Assembly: GCA_011800155.1 (NCBI GenBank)
Contig: CM022373.1
Location: 186,001-250,000, forward strand
Length of the DNA stretch: 64,000 nucleotides
Direction: 5' to 3'
From: Flammulina velutipes
Taxonomy: Eukaryota > Basidiomycota > Agaricomycetes > Agaricales > Physalacriaceae
How positions within the stretch are numbered: the stretch's first letter is position 1; each line of letters begins with the position of its first letter. The position numbers were made by a program, and so were the translations under genes. Shown piece after piece: positions 35,347 to 47,203 of the stretch. A model generated the notes under the pieces. The model was not told the origin of the DNA and did no database searches. It saw only the letters and a list, made by a program, of their open reading frames with translations.

Positions 35347-35459
35347 TGCTGGTATGGGACTTCCTGGTTATTTGCGTACCCTCTTCATCGGCTCACTCCC
35401 CGTTTTATAGTTTACTGCTCACCTCGTCATTTCACATGATGTCGCCGTCGAAGACCGGA
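35347..35459. other. spacer before duplicated flank
   Basis: Short non-coding spacer between the orphan frame and the repeat shared with 31185-31230. Nothing further seen. Confidence 0.3.
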
Positions 35460-35494
35460 GGACTTCCAGGGTCCACTGTTCCCACGGTATTCCA
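35460..35494. repeat. flank repeat shared with 31185-31230
   Basis: Copy of the segment downstream of paralogue B, lacking its 11-bp insertion. It lies in the same relative place downstream of paralogue C, showing that the duplicated unit included 3' flanking DNA. Confidence 0.8.
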
Positions 35495-35530
35495 ACTATT
35501 TAACCCTTCCATCGTCTGTGACATATCTAC

Positions 35531-37554
35531 TTAATGCTCATTCTGATCCCTATCCAACCAATGTTCATCCAGAATATCACCTCGAACACCACTTCCCGCC
35601 AACAAGTTGCGCATTTTCAACCAATCGTCTCTGTATCGAACGGGATGTGGGGTATGGCAAAGACACGGATACTGCAGAGCGAACGCAAAGTCAATAGCGA
35701 CCACCACATCATCTGGCACGAAGAGGAATTGCCCCCAATGCCAGTCCGTCTGATAGACGCCTGCATAGCGGAGGGCACGAAACACAGTTCTTAAACGTTT
35801 GACCTGGTCATAAAGTGAGTTGTCTGTGGGAGGTCGGAATGCTATCGCGCTCACCAAGCTCCTCTGGCGCTCCTCTGACCATTCACCGAGTGTCGGTTCG
35901 AACTCGACCGCGCATATTGCTTCCATAATGAATCCTAAACATTCATGGCCATCCGGGAGGCGAAACTAAATGACAAGAAATAACGGACAATGTAAGTGAC
36001 AATGTCAAACAAACCATGGCACGCACATAGTGAAAACCGTACGAGTACGGCAACATGCTCCCTTGCAGATAGTCAAGGACGTCATACGCAGCCTCTTCTC
36101 GTCGAGCCATATCCTCAGCAACATTGAATGTTGCAGTGCGGTACCGGAACGGAATAGTGCGCCCAAGCCCGTCCTCTTCATCCCACTGCGCCGTGATGAA
36201 GAGACGTTCGTCAAAGAGTTTTAAACAGAGCCGTCCTGAAGACTTTCCGAGGATGTTGACATGTCCAAAATATGTCTGTGAATACTTGTCAGATCCTGTG
36301 TTGAGGGATTCGTCGAGGTGGAATGTAAATTCGTGGCCGTTTTCGAGAAGCAAGGCAGCGATAGGGTCCTTTATCCGAGGTGAAGGCGCAATGATTGCTA
36401 GGTCAGCGTCACATACACGACGTTTAGGGAACGGCGACCTCCAAGGTAAATGCCGGCGCAGAAAGCTACCGGAACACGCAGGTATATTCATCCCAACAAG
36501 CACTGTCTGTAATGCCTGTTGTTCGCTTGCCTGCTTCCAGTCGAGAAAAAGTTGCCACAGTTTCTTGTTGCGCATGACGGTGTAGAGATCAAAGTCAAGC
36601 ATCCGCTGTGGATGGTCAGCCACCACCGATTCAGGATTTTCAGGGCAGGTGCCCGCGAGGCTCGAGAAATGGTTGTGATCCCCGATTCCAACTCGCATTT
36701 CGAACGCCTGTGCCATTAACACAGAGAACAGGCTGGCTCGGACGGTCGTATTCTCGAAGATGTGTACACCAAGGTGGACGCCGTGCTCGAAGCGGGTCAC
36801 GGAGAGGTAAAGGGAGTGGACTTCGTCGGAAACAAAGAACGAGATTGTCAACATAGTACCACCCCCACTGACATCAGGAACTAGCTCAAATAAGGGAGGA
36901 AGGATAGGACTGAGAGATGCATAGTCCTTATGCGAGAGTAAAGGACTTCCAATATCCCAGTCCCCTAGTTGGATACTCCCTGGAGGCTGGAACATATTAG
37001 TTGAAAGGGAAGTCAAACTTATCAGACGACTGACGAGAAATACAACGGGGATTTCGTTGGACTCTTCGTCATCCAGCCTCGAGAATGATAGAACCAATCG
37101 ATATATCGTTAAAGGCCCTACTTGTTGGATTACTATGCATATGCTCATAGACAGAGAGGACCAACGTACCGCTACGTTCGACAGGTTCCTCGATACTCAG
37201 AGTGGTACAAGTAATAAGAAACTTTTCGCGAGTTAGCCTGATAACAGGGTCGATAAATTTCTGTTGAGCGTCTCCACTACAACTGTTTTAGTAGAGAATC
37301 GTCAGATACTAGGAACGCTAAAAGCCTTACTAGTTATCTTGGTCTGAAACCAGATGCGCCACTTCATGGAATTGAAAACACCAGAGAAAGTTGTGAATGT
37401 CCAACGTGTAGGGACCGATAAATATCGTGTTGCGGCTAAGCAATTTGCGGTCAAATGGAGTCGTGGATATTTGGACAGGTGCAGGTTGAGATAGCGTTGG
37501 TTTGAGGTTGACAAAGTCGAGTGGTGACACAGAGGGCAGACGAGTCAGATACAT
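35531..37554 (-). CDS. kinase-like protein, tandem paralogue C
   Basis: Third array member, 586 aa from minus-strand exons 37331-37554, 37170-37276, 37035-37120, 36027-36986, 35855-35965 and 35531-35803. Exon lengths 224, 107, 86, 111 and 273 nt are identical to copy B; only exon 4 differs, by 15 nt. Landmarks are preserved (FQFHEVAHLVSDQDN, LCLKLFDERLF, REEAAYDVLDYL, YAGVYQTDWHWGQFLF, VAIDFAFALQ). The C-terminal exons differ from copy B at only a handful of residues, indicating recent duplication or gene conversion. The intron at 35804-35854 (51 nt) is stop-free and in frame, as in copy B. A continuous frame from 37148 into exon 4 merely reads through the intron at 36987-37034; the homologous first exons start at 37554. 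Confidence 0.78.
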
Positions 37555-37913
37555 GAAAGGCAAGAGTGAGCGCGTCCGCGGGAGTCAACCAACATTATAC
37601 AAGTTCATTACCAGCCGGCCCGGAAACCCCGCTCGTCAATGACTTGTTTCGGAAGTGAAAGCAATATCTATCTCGATATCTCGATAGTGAGTGGTGTGAA
37701 CCATAGAAAATTTCCCTCAACGCTGAGCGAAGGAGTGCCCAATGCCTATGTAAGCTCAAGTGCTACTACAGAACGCGAGGGCTTATGAACCGAAATAATG
37801 AAAGAAATGGAAGCAAATGCGAAAAAAAACACGACACAGCTACACTAGGGAAGATATTCATTCATTCAACACAGGAACTCTGACAGTGGCAAGTTAAACA
37901 TCATGAACATTTG
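37555..37913. other. spacer between paralogues C and D
   Basis: 359 bp, presumed promoter of copy C and 3' end of copy D. No coding signal. Confidence 0.4.
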
Positions 37914-39930
37914 CTAATGCTCATGTTTGTCCCTCTCTAGCCAATACTGGTCCAAGACATCCTGCTTAGCGCCACTGTATTTCAACAAGTTGTACACTTG
38001 AAGCCAGTCGTCTCTGTATCTTAGTGGATGAGGGGTATGGCAAAGACATGGGTACTGCAAAGCGAACGCAAAGTCAATGAGAACAAATTGCGGGTCAGGA
38101 TGGTTGGTGAACAGGAACTGCCCCCAATGCCAATCAGTCTGGTGAACACCTGCATAGCGAACAGCTCTAAAGGCTGTCCGTATGAGTTTGACCTATTCGA
38201 AACCTTCATTTTGGTATCAGCGTCGATATTATATTCACACTTACGAAGTCAATTTGGCGTTCTTGCGACCATTCACGAAGATCCAGTTCAAGTTGGGGGG
38301 GCAATGACTGCTTCCATAACGAATCCCAAGCATTCATGACCATCCGGGAGGCGGAACTGAGAGGCAAAATGGGTGAACGAACAATGTCAATAAACATGGG
38401 GGACGCACGTAATGGAACCCGTACGAATACGGCAAAAGATTTCCTTGAAGATAGTCAAGGACATTATAAGCTGCCTCTTCCCGCCGAGCCATGTCCTCAG
38501 CAACATTGAACGTAGCGATTCGATACGCCAACGATACTGGTCGACCGAACGTGTCTTCTTCGTCCACAGGCACTACGTGAAACAGCCGTTCGTCAAATAA
38601 CTTCAAGCAGAGCCGTCCTGAAGATTTGCCTAAGATGCTGGCATGTCCGAAGTAGGTCTGCGAGAACCGCTCAGGCCCTGTTTTTATGGGCTCATCGAGA
38701 TGGAATATGAACTCGTGGTCGTCTTCGAGAAGCAGCGCAGCGATGGGGTCTTTTGGTCGAGTTGACGGCGAAAGAATGGCCAGGTCAGCGTCGCAGACGC
38801 GACGACTAGGAAAAGGTGATCTCCAGGGTAGATGTCGCCGTAGAAAGCTGCCGGAACGCGCCGCTATATTTGCCCCAACGAGCACAGTCTGCAACGCTTG
38901 ACGTTCACCGAAGCTCTTCCAATCTATAAAATGCTGCCACAGTCCATGGTTGCGCTCGATGGTGTAAAGATCAAAGTCAAGCATGCAACGTGGATGATCC
39001 CCAACGACTGATTCCGGTTTCTCGGGGAGCGCCCCAGCCAGCTTACTGAAGTGAGTGTGATCCCCGATTTGCACATCCATGTCGATAGCATGTTCCATTA
39101 GCACAGATAGGATACCTGCGCGAACGGTATGATTTTCGAAGATATGGACGCCGACATGTGCTTCGTCCGGAAAACGGGTCACAGGAAGGAACATCGAATG
39201 GACTTCGTCCGATACAAAGAAGGACATGGTTTCTTTATTATGGGGAACCAGGTCGAGGACGGGTAGGAGGATGGTGCTGAGCGAGGCATAATTCCGATTC
39301 GGGTCCAAAGCCTGTTTGACTTTCCAGTCATTCAGCTCAATACTGCCAGGAGGCTACGTTCAGGCAAGTGTTAGTCGTGCAGACCAGGGGCTTTTCGAAC
39401 TCACGAAAAATAATAGAGATATTTCTCGCTCAGCCTGACTTGTTCCATTCGTCAATGTCAACTTGTGTATCTCTAGCTGTCTTGAATCTCATTATGGATT
39501 AGTCAAACCAAATATTGGACAAACGCAGGATGGACACCTTCACAGATAGTCAAGCTTGTCAAATCAAGCCTGGCAGATTTCACCAAGAATTTCTCCAGCG
39601 CCAACCGTTTAACTGGTTGAACGTACTTCTGTGGGATATCTCCACTATACGAGGGTCAGTACCAGGTCAGTACCAACGTGTTAGGCGAACATTGATAAAT
39701 CAGATTTACTAGCCGTCTCCTTCCAGCACGAGATGGGCCGCTTCATGAAATTGAAAGCACCGCAGGTAGTTGTCAATATTTATGTTATTCGGAGTGAAGA
39801 ATAGTCTGTTGAGCGAGAGCAACGTTGGGTCAAATGGTGTCGTTGCCGAGGGAGTAGGATGGTGTGTTCGAGGAAATTTGAAGTTGATAATGTCAAGCGG
39901 CGATATGGAGGGCAGCAGCGTCAGATACAT
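37914..39930 (-). pseudogene. kinase-like protein, tandem paralogue D (frameshifted)
   Basis: Fourth array member, closest to copy A. Exons map to 39710-39930, 39538-39644, 39405-39472, 38409-39353, 38245-38356 and 37914-38192. All splice sites align with the other copies, but exon 5 is 112 nt against 114 (A) or 111 (B, C), so the frame breaks just after EAVIAP. The break coincides with a run of seven G at 38295-38301 on the plus strand. Sequence on both sides remains well conserved, with WSQERQIDF, VKLIRTAFRAVRYAGVHQ, QTDWHWGQFLF and VLIDFAFALQ downstream. It is therefore either a very young pseudogene or an assembly or sequencing error in the homopolymer. HEAAH replaces the HEVAH of the other copies. 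Confidence 0.65.
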
Positions 39931-40130
39931 AGAGAAGAAGGAGGAAAGCAACAGGAAACATTGAAGCCACTCCGATCGGCATACCGTCCCGGAGGACCGG
40001 TCTGTCCTTATTGGCTCAAACAACAACCTTATCCACTATTTCGAGGGCACTAATCTCGCTAAATCATGAATGAAATACCTAGTTGATTCCCCAACGAGTG
40101 TTAGGCAATCCCCTAGTCGCTAGCTAGATA

Positions 40131-42665
40131 CTAGATACTCGCCCTCAACTCCTTCAAAGTCAACACAACATCACTCGCCACCCCCACCCCCTTACTCCAC
40201 TCCCCCTTCCGACTAATAACCCCATAGAAATTCGCCAATTCTTCCGCATTCTCCACCATCCCATCCAGCAGCTCCTTCTCCCCCAACCGATCCAGAATAA
40301 CCACCCGATTGTCCTCGCTCCCCTTCATCAACAACCCAAGCAACACAGATAGATGCCCGAGAAGGAAAGACGTGTCCGCGGAGTCTTCAGATTCGGACTC
40401 GACCTTGATCTTGCGATGTGGGAGCTCGAGTTGGTGTAGGTACACTTGGACGAGGATGTTGAGCGCGCTTGTGGGTTCGGGGCACACACAGCGGGATAGG
40501 CAGCCTTTGCATGTTGGATCAAGGACTGAGATATTGTCAGTGAAAAGCAATGCGTGGTAATAAGGGATACATACCGAGCTCTCTTAGAACGTCCTTCGCC
40601 CTGTCATCCTCTTGCACTAAATTCGTGAAAAGACCCAACGCGAGACAAAGTTGGTCCAACAACCTTGCGGGAACGGCATCGTCTACGTCGTTCTCGACAT
40701 CGCTTTCCTGCTTGACTTTCATCTTTGCCATACCATTCTTGATACGGGTCTTCAACGTTCCATTGGACACGGAGCTCTTGTGCCGAATCGAATGCCTAGC
40801 TCGATCCGTCCTCGAGATGGTTCGCATAATAAACAGTGTCCCGCATTCGTGCTTCAACACCTCTCGGCACCACGCTTTGTCTCCATGGGTCAGACTAACC
40901 ATAACACGGAAGAGCATATCGAAGCAAGGATGAGTTGGCTCTATGCATTCAGTTAGTACGACAGAGCACGTAGGGAGGCAACTGAAGACACTGACTTGAA
41001 TCGTCCTGCTTCTCACATTTCACGGCAAACATGATAAGCCCATCTAACAGCCATTCATCTCTGACATCTTCAAGAACCTCTCGCGATTGGTCATTGGGAG
41101 CAACCGTCCACTGTCGCAGCAAATAGGTGTCCAGGAGTCTCAGCAGGTTGTGGGAGGTATCGAAGTTGGTGTCGCTAGCGGGCTGAATATGGAGGCGAAG
41201 GGAACCAAGTAGCACGGGCAACTGGCTCGTACATAATACGCTCGACGATAGAGAGCATAAGGCCGTTGTCACCAAAAGCGAAGTCGTTAACTATCAAAAG
41301 ATCAATAGTTGTCCTAGTCATCCGACAAAGGCTTACGGGTGTCTCCTTCGGGAACAGAGAAGCCGACAGAATGCTGGAATGGATCGTTTTCAACTAAGAG
41401 AGTCGTTAGTATTTCAAGGTGCACGAGGAGGAGAAACGCACGAGGGTCTGGTCAGTCTTTTTAAGGCCCAACTTGCGTAGCGCGACTTCGGGAGCATTGG
41501 CGGACAGAATGGCAAGAGGGTCTTTGTCTGGGGTGATGGTTTCTAGGATACGGAAGAGAGTGTTGGCAAACTGAGACGTCTGGGGGCCGCTGGTGGAGGG
41601 CTGGTTGGACCGACGGGCGACATCATTGAGGGCGGATGCATCTGAAGATATAATGCAGGCGAAAAATGCGAAAATAATGTCGAATAGCTGGTGTGGATCA
41701 GATATTGATAGTTGAGAGTAAATGAGAGCACGGACCGTATCAGAACCGTTTCCAGCTTCACATTCCATGAACGAGTCCCAAGTTTGTCCAATGAAATCTG
41801 CCGCTTTGGCTTTGCGTGAGAATTCGGGATCGCATAGTTGCTTGGTGATGTCGAGTGCGCTATGATGAGTTATTATTTAAAGTGTAGGTTGGGGCATTGT
41901 CTTGACATACCTAGTGCGACGTAGACCAATGCCCGCATCTTTATCCAAGCCTTCGAGCAAGTACCCAACCTGATCCATAAATCGTCGGGTTTCGCCTTTG
42001 TGGCGTAGTTCAGTCATGCTCTTGAGAGGATTGAGAGTGGGTCTCGACGATTTCGCTGGTTTCAGTTTGGGTTTCGTCGGCGATGAAGACGGCGTAGAGT
42101 TGTTGGATTGTGAGCCTGATCTTGTCGGAGATGCGACATAGTATGGGTCGTCCTCGGACATGTCAATTCCCCATCTTTCGCGGAGGGAAGAGTAGGATTC
42201 TCGGGGCGCGCTCTCGTCATCCTGCGAGGCGGAGGCCTCAACGGGAAGCGCAACCAAGAAGGAGCGGGAACCGGCGTACGTTCGCTTGGTGGTGAGAGAG
42301 GTTTGTTTGGAGATATTAGGACGGGAGGGAGGAGGCAGCACGGGGCGCTTGGGGGAAGGCGAGAGGATGGTGGGTAACGACGGCGTCCGACGCTGAGAAC
42401 TCGGGCCGGGACTGGTGCTGTCGATAGACGATTCAGTCTTTGACCTTCCGAGCATACGTTTGGCCAGCTTCACGGGTGACACCGACGCAGAAGTAGCTTC
42501 GGGCACGCTGAATTCGTCAAAGATTTCGGACAAATCGCGAGGTAATTTGGTTGGCGGTGGCGTTACTTTGGCACGCTTTCTTTGTTCGTCGCCATCGCTG
42601 TCTTCGGCTTTTCTCTTTGGCAAAGCTTTCCCGATGGCTTTGCGCCCATAGGTACGCATAGACAT
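40131..42665 (-). CDS. WAPL: WAPL-type cohesin release factor
   Basis: Opens cohesin rings and controls sister-chromatid cohesion in the nucleus. Minus-strand exons 41911-42665, 41736-41859, 41442-41687, 41337-41393, 40996-41290, 40575-40940 and 40131-40525 give 745 aa. The N-terminal third is basic and Ser/Pro-rich (MSMRTYGRK start, KRKAED, SPTRSGSQ). The conserved WAPL helical-repeat region begins near residue 230 with MTELRHKGETRRFMDQVGYL and continues through ALDITKQLCDPEFSRKAKA and FIGQTWDSFMEC to the C-terminus (LLGHLSVLLGLLMKGSEDNR). I treat 41688-41735 (48 nt, GT-AG, stop-free) as an in-frame intron because removing it joins GSDT to LFDIIFAFFACII. An in-frame ATG at 42773 exists upstream, but it overlaps the divergent BIR1 start and is not conserved in character. 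Confidence 0.87.
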
Positions 42666-42771
42666 TTTGGCCGATGGCGGTAGTCGCGAAGGAGAGATGG
42701 GGTCACGTGGCGGGAGTGACACACGCGTAACGTTTACGAGTGACAATCCCTCTTTCCCTCTAACCGCCACC
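42666..42771. promoter_or_regulatory. bidirectional promoter region, WAPL / BIR1
   Basis: Only 106 bp separate the divergent start codons. Within it are CACGTG (42714-42719, E-box), ACGCGT (42723-42728, the MluI cell-cycle box bound by MBF in ascomycete yeasts) and TCGCGA (42684-42689). The motifs are seen directly; use in G1/S expression is inferred from yeast. Confidence 0.6.
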
Positions 42772-45601
42772 ATGCAAAGCCTGCAGAATCGCCTCGACTC
42801 TTTTTCACGTCAGAAACGCGTAAAGACGGGCACAAAGTCGACGGCGCTGCTAAAATGGCCACATCCAGCATCATTCCTACCCAATCCCGGGCACCTGGCA
42901 GAAGCTGGCTTTTATTGGAATCCAAGTTACGAGGATAGGGACAATGTAACCTGCTATATGTGTGGCAAAGAACTCTCAGAATGGACAGAGAACGACGATC
43001 CGTTCGAAATTCATTACGACAAGTGTGCCGACTCGTGCTCCTGGGCATTTCTTCGGTGCGGACTACGGAATGACTTGGACAAGGAGGGAAGGTGTGTATG
43101 CAGTCCATTCACTCCATAACCTAAACTCATGTCTAGCAGATTCGTTTCCACCGACAAGACCCGACATCCCACTTCGAAGACCATGGAGAAAGCCCGCTTG
43201 GATACCTTTGCAAAGTGGTGGATACATGATACCGACAAGACCTCTACCTGTTCTTCCAAAAAGGTGTGTTAACCTGGTCGACAGTAGACGCATTATCTTA
43301 CAAGCTCAGATGGCGCAAGCTGGCTTCATCTACTCTCCGCAAGAGGATGATAACGACGATCTGGTCATATGTGTATACTGTGATGTCTCTCTCAGTGGAT
43401 GGGACGAAGGCGATGACCCATTGTATGTTTATCTCCCATAGACCTATACTGGAGGCTCACGCTCCCACAGATCAGAGCATCGAAAACGCGTCGAAAAGTC
43501 TGGCTTGCACTGCGCGTTCTTTGAAAGTCCTTCGAAAGCACTAGGCCGCTCTACCTCCAAACCCTCTTCCCGCACCGCTTCCAAGTCTAAACCAGCTGAT
43601 GTCAAAATGCCGACAAAGACATACGATGGGTCGGGCGACTCTTCAGATGGTTCACAACGAGAAGTGAAACCAAAGGCACCGCGCGCTTCTCGTGCCGCCA
43701 CCAAAGGAGCCAAAACACCATCTCGCAGTGCCAGTCAGCGCTCTAAGCGTACTGAAGAGACTGAGGACGAGGATATCACCGTTCCTGCGAAACCATCGCG
43801 CGCACGAAAGGCATCGACGCGCACTCGCTCTGTTTCACGTGCACCATCTGCAGAAGAACCAGAGCCTCCAGCACGCAAATCTCGAGCGAAACCCAAACCC
43901 ATACCAGAAACGGAGGAAGAGGCTGAGGAAGAGGACGATGATGTTCCAGACATGGCATCCCAGCCGGTCGTCAAACATACCAGGACTCGTTCAAAAGCGA
44001 AAGCCGTCGATCCCGATGAAAACGAAGCCCCCGAACCAGCACCTGTGCGGACTCGAAAGCCCTCGACACGCAGTAAGTCTGTGAAGCCTGGAGAAGAACC
44101 TGAACGGCCACCCTCCGCTATTGTGTTGGGAAAATCAAGATCAGCGAAGGTTACAGACGATGAGGAAGTGCCAACAGTCAAGAAAACGACGTCAAAGAAG
44201 AAGAAGAATAGAGTGGTGTCTGACGAGGATGACGCCGTGGAGGAAACCCAGCCAAAGAAGCCTGCGAAGGTACGCGCTTCGAGGGCAAAGCCACAACCAC
44301 CGGACAGCGGGGACGACGAGTTGGATGTCATCGTCGGTCCTCCACCTGTTGCATCTTCGTCCAAGAAAGTGCCTGCAAAGTCTCGCGGTAAAGCTAAGGC
44401 AGAGCCACCGCCAACAGAGGAAGAGATAGAGGAGGAAGAGGAAGAGGACGCACCTCCGCCACTACCCCGGAAGTCATCGAAGAGGGTCAAGGCGATGAAG
44501 GAAGATGCAGAGCGCGCACCTTCGAAACTCTCACGCGCGCAAGCCATGTCGAACAGCGAATCTGAGGCTCCCCCGACTCGGAGCAAGAAACCGATTCCTC
44601 CCATCGGACACGGCAAAAAGCCGTCAAAGCCGAAGAAGATAGCGGTAGTGGACGATGAAGACGACGACGGCGACCTGTTCATGGACGCGGTGGAGGAATT
44701 GACACCTCCCCCGCCAGCTAAACCGACGAACACCAAACTGTCTTCCTCCAGTAGGTCTGGATCGGAAAAGCCTATCTCATCCAAACCGAAAGCTCCTTTG
44801 CCACCAGTGCGCGACGAAGAAGATCTATCGAAAACTATGGAGGTCGAAATTTCCTCTGGGGATGATGAGCCGCCAAAGCCTGTTCCGAAGAAAGGAAAAG
44901 GGAAGGCGCCAGCGCCAGCACCGAAGCCGCAAGCCTCGCCACCGCCCAAGAAGCCAGATCCCTCTCCTCCCGCTATCGTTTCACGTTCCAATGTCGGCAA
45001 GCTTGCTACCAAGTACGAGTTCCCCAAGAAAGCCACTGCTTCTACTGCGAAGAAGTTCCCACCGCCAAAGAAACAGGCCTCCCCAGTACCTCCTCCCGTA
45101 TCTCCCCCGCGACGTTCCCCTAGCCCTCCACCCGCTGCACCCAGCCCCGATGTAGCGATGGACGACTACGCTCCGTCACCGGACGTCGACATGGAGGAGA
45201 ACGCGACGGAAATATTCGTCCAACCCCAACCTACAGCTACCACGCCTCCAGATGTACATATGGGACATGACGAGGAAGACCAAACCGAGATTATCGTGCA
45301 AACCCAGCCTGTGACCCCTCCACGGAAGGCATCTACGCCTCTTCCCGTTCCCATTCCCGTTTCCGAGCCCAGCAACCCCCTCCCGCAGCTTGATGTCGAA
45401 GCGTTCTTGCCCGTACTTTCGTCGGAGCCGTTCGTCGTGTTGGATGCATTGAGCGAGGCGGAGTTATCGATGACGGTGGAGGAGTGGATAAGGTTCCAGA
45501 TGCGGTTGGAGTGCGAGAAGTTTGAGAGGGATATGGAAAGAGAGGTATTGAGATTTGAGAGGCGTGCGCAGGAGGTACAGAGGACTTTAGAGGCGATGTG
45601 A
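42772..45601 (+). CDS. BIR1: survivin/Bir1-like chromosomal passenger complex protein with two BIR domains
   Basis: Predicted to target Aurora kinase and INCENP to centromeres. Exons 42772-43091, 43140-43263, 43310-43422 and 43471-45601 give 895 aa. BIR domain 1 spans about residues 25-100 (LLKWPHPASFLPNPGHLAEA, then CYMC, then H...C). BIR domain 2 spans about 115-195 (RLDTFAKWWIHD, CVYC, SEHRKRVEKSGLHC), each with the Cys2-His-Cys zinc set. The remainder (about 200-820) is an extremely charged Lys/Glu/Pro/Ser tail with many SP/TP and basic patches. It ends in a predicted helix (LSMTVEEWIRFQMRLECEKF onward) that could pair with INCENP/Borealin-like helices. Tandem BIRs and a long tail match fungal Bir1 rather than metazoan survivin. 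The long antisense frame under the tail is a codon-composition artefact. Confidence 0.9.
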
Positions 45602-47203
45602 AATGGAGGAATGGACTTTTCTGGGAGATGATGTTTTGTCTACTTACTGCGTTCGCTGTGGCTGTTTGGCGACATACTTGTTTTTTGCTTTTATAATCAG
45701 ACTCGCTATCAATGGAGGGCTGGATCTTGATCACCTGTGGCGAGCATCTACTGTCCTGCCGGGGGAGTAGATTAGGCGTAGAAGTGGCAAAATGAGGTAT
45801 TGTATACCCGTAGACGTGGACGAACCATATCTGATAATAGAGATGTTGCTCTCTATGGCACGCAGATTCTTGCCAGCATCAGTTACATACTTGTACTTTT
45901 CGCAATGTATTATTACCCATACGCATGGTGATTTCTATTTGCGCCACACTGAAATGAGGCACAAGAGCCCAGGCCTTCGGAAAGAGCCGGTATGTGTATG
46001 TGGTCATGATGATGATTGTGGGTCCAAGCAACTCCGCTCTGTCATAGGTCAGTGACATCTGTCTGACACTTAGATCTCCTTGGATATCCGGGGGGATACA
46101 CTAACCTTATTCATCACAAAGATATGGTCGAAGAGGATCACCTGTACTACATACTATATCTCGATTTCTATTTGAGTATGTTGAGACCCTGGACGGGAGA
46201 CTTTCTCGTGAGAACTTGTTCTCTCCTGATTCCTCCATCTATGCAATCACAGTGCGTACAACACGGCACTCAAAACGGGAGATTACGAGCCTTTAGGACT
46301 GCATAACATTATCCTGCTATCCTATACCATCGGATACGCTAGCGACATCTGTACTATTGGACCCATGCCACTGGCCCAGTGCTCGGGATGCCCAAAAGAT
46401 TTCTGGAACTTACCGGCGGAGGCTGCTCTCACCGACGACCCACGAAAAGGTCGCACATCTCTCCCGGGGAACACCACATCCCCGATAACTTGGTCTAGAC
46501 TCTAGACCACGATACCCATTCGGAATTCTTTAAAATCTCTTGCAAATCTTTCGAAGACTTTCCATCCAGCTGACGGTGCTTCTGGACATATCACATCAGG
46601 TTAGCAGATTTATATATCTTGTATGATGTCCCAAGCACCTCTCCTATTAAAAAAAGTATTAACTGCCGTAGATCGATAGGCAGACTCCGCTGTTCAGTGC
46701 GCCACAGGGCTTATTCTTACGGAATGTACTCCCCACGCCAAGCCAACCACGGAGGTTGCTTCCCCTTGATGATTGGCACTGATGTCAGCATCATAGCAGC
46801 GCAAAGGTAAAAGTGCGATTGCATCGACATTCGCGGACCGAAGTATATGTCGTCTCCGTATTTTTCGTATGTTGTGGCGACTTCGACAGCTTCGAGCCCC
46901 GACCCCGTTTTCTATGATGAAAAGGGCGTGGGCAGAGGTTGTATTTCATTCGCTAGTATCTCCTCGGAAGCTTGATCTTTAGATCTCAGCATTCGTATAA
47001 TATGGAGGTAACGTCTGTCTCTCGTTTGTACCAACCATTCTCATTCTCCTGCGATAGGGGGACACTCTGGACGGCTACTAGGTTACCGACAACAAATTCT
47101 CCTGTTCCCTTTATAATTGGTGCCTCGTGCACCTTGCGCCTCACTTCTTCGTTATCATTGGTCACCCTGCGTTTTCATCGCTTGCTTCCCCGAGGCAACG
47201 AAG
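45602..47203. other. 1.6-kb intergenic region
   Basis: Between two plus-strand genes. Several short frames exist, but none shows conserved motifs, codon bias or plausible splicing. No tRNA or repeat seen. It includes the promoter of the F-box gene. Confidence 0.4.

Noticed and set aside
35943..37148. Continuous 401-aa frame as the start of paralogue C
   Set aside because: It runs through an intron and omits the first two exons that are conserved in all four copies.
41877..42773. Upstream ATG at 42773 for WAPL
   Set aside because: It overlaps the divergent BIR1 start codon, and the added 36 residues look non-conserved; the MSMRTYGRK start at 42665 is preferred.
43735..45036. 433-aa open frame antisense to the BIR1 tail
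   Set aside because: Ser/Gly/Phe-rich translation is the complement of the Lys/Glu/Pro-rich BIR1 tail; no conserved motif, no independent start context. Composition artefact.
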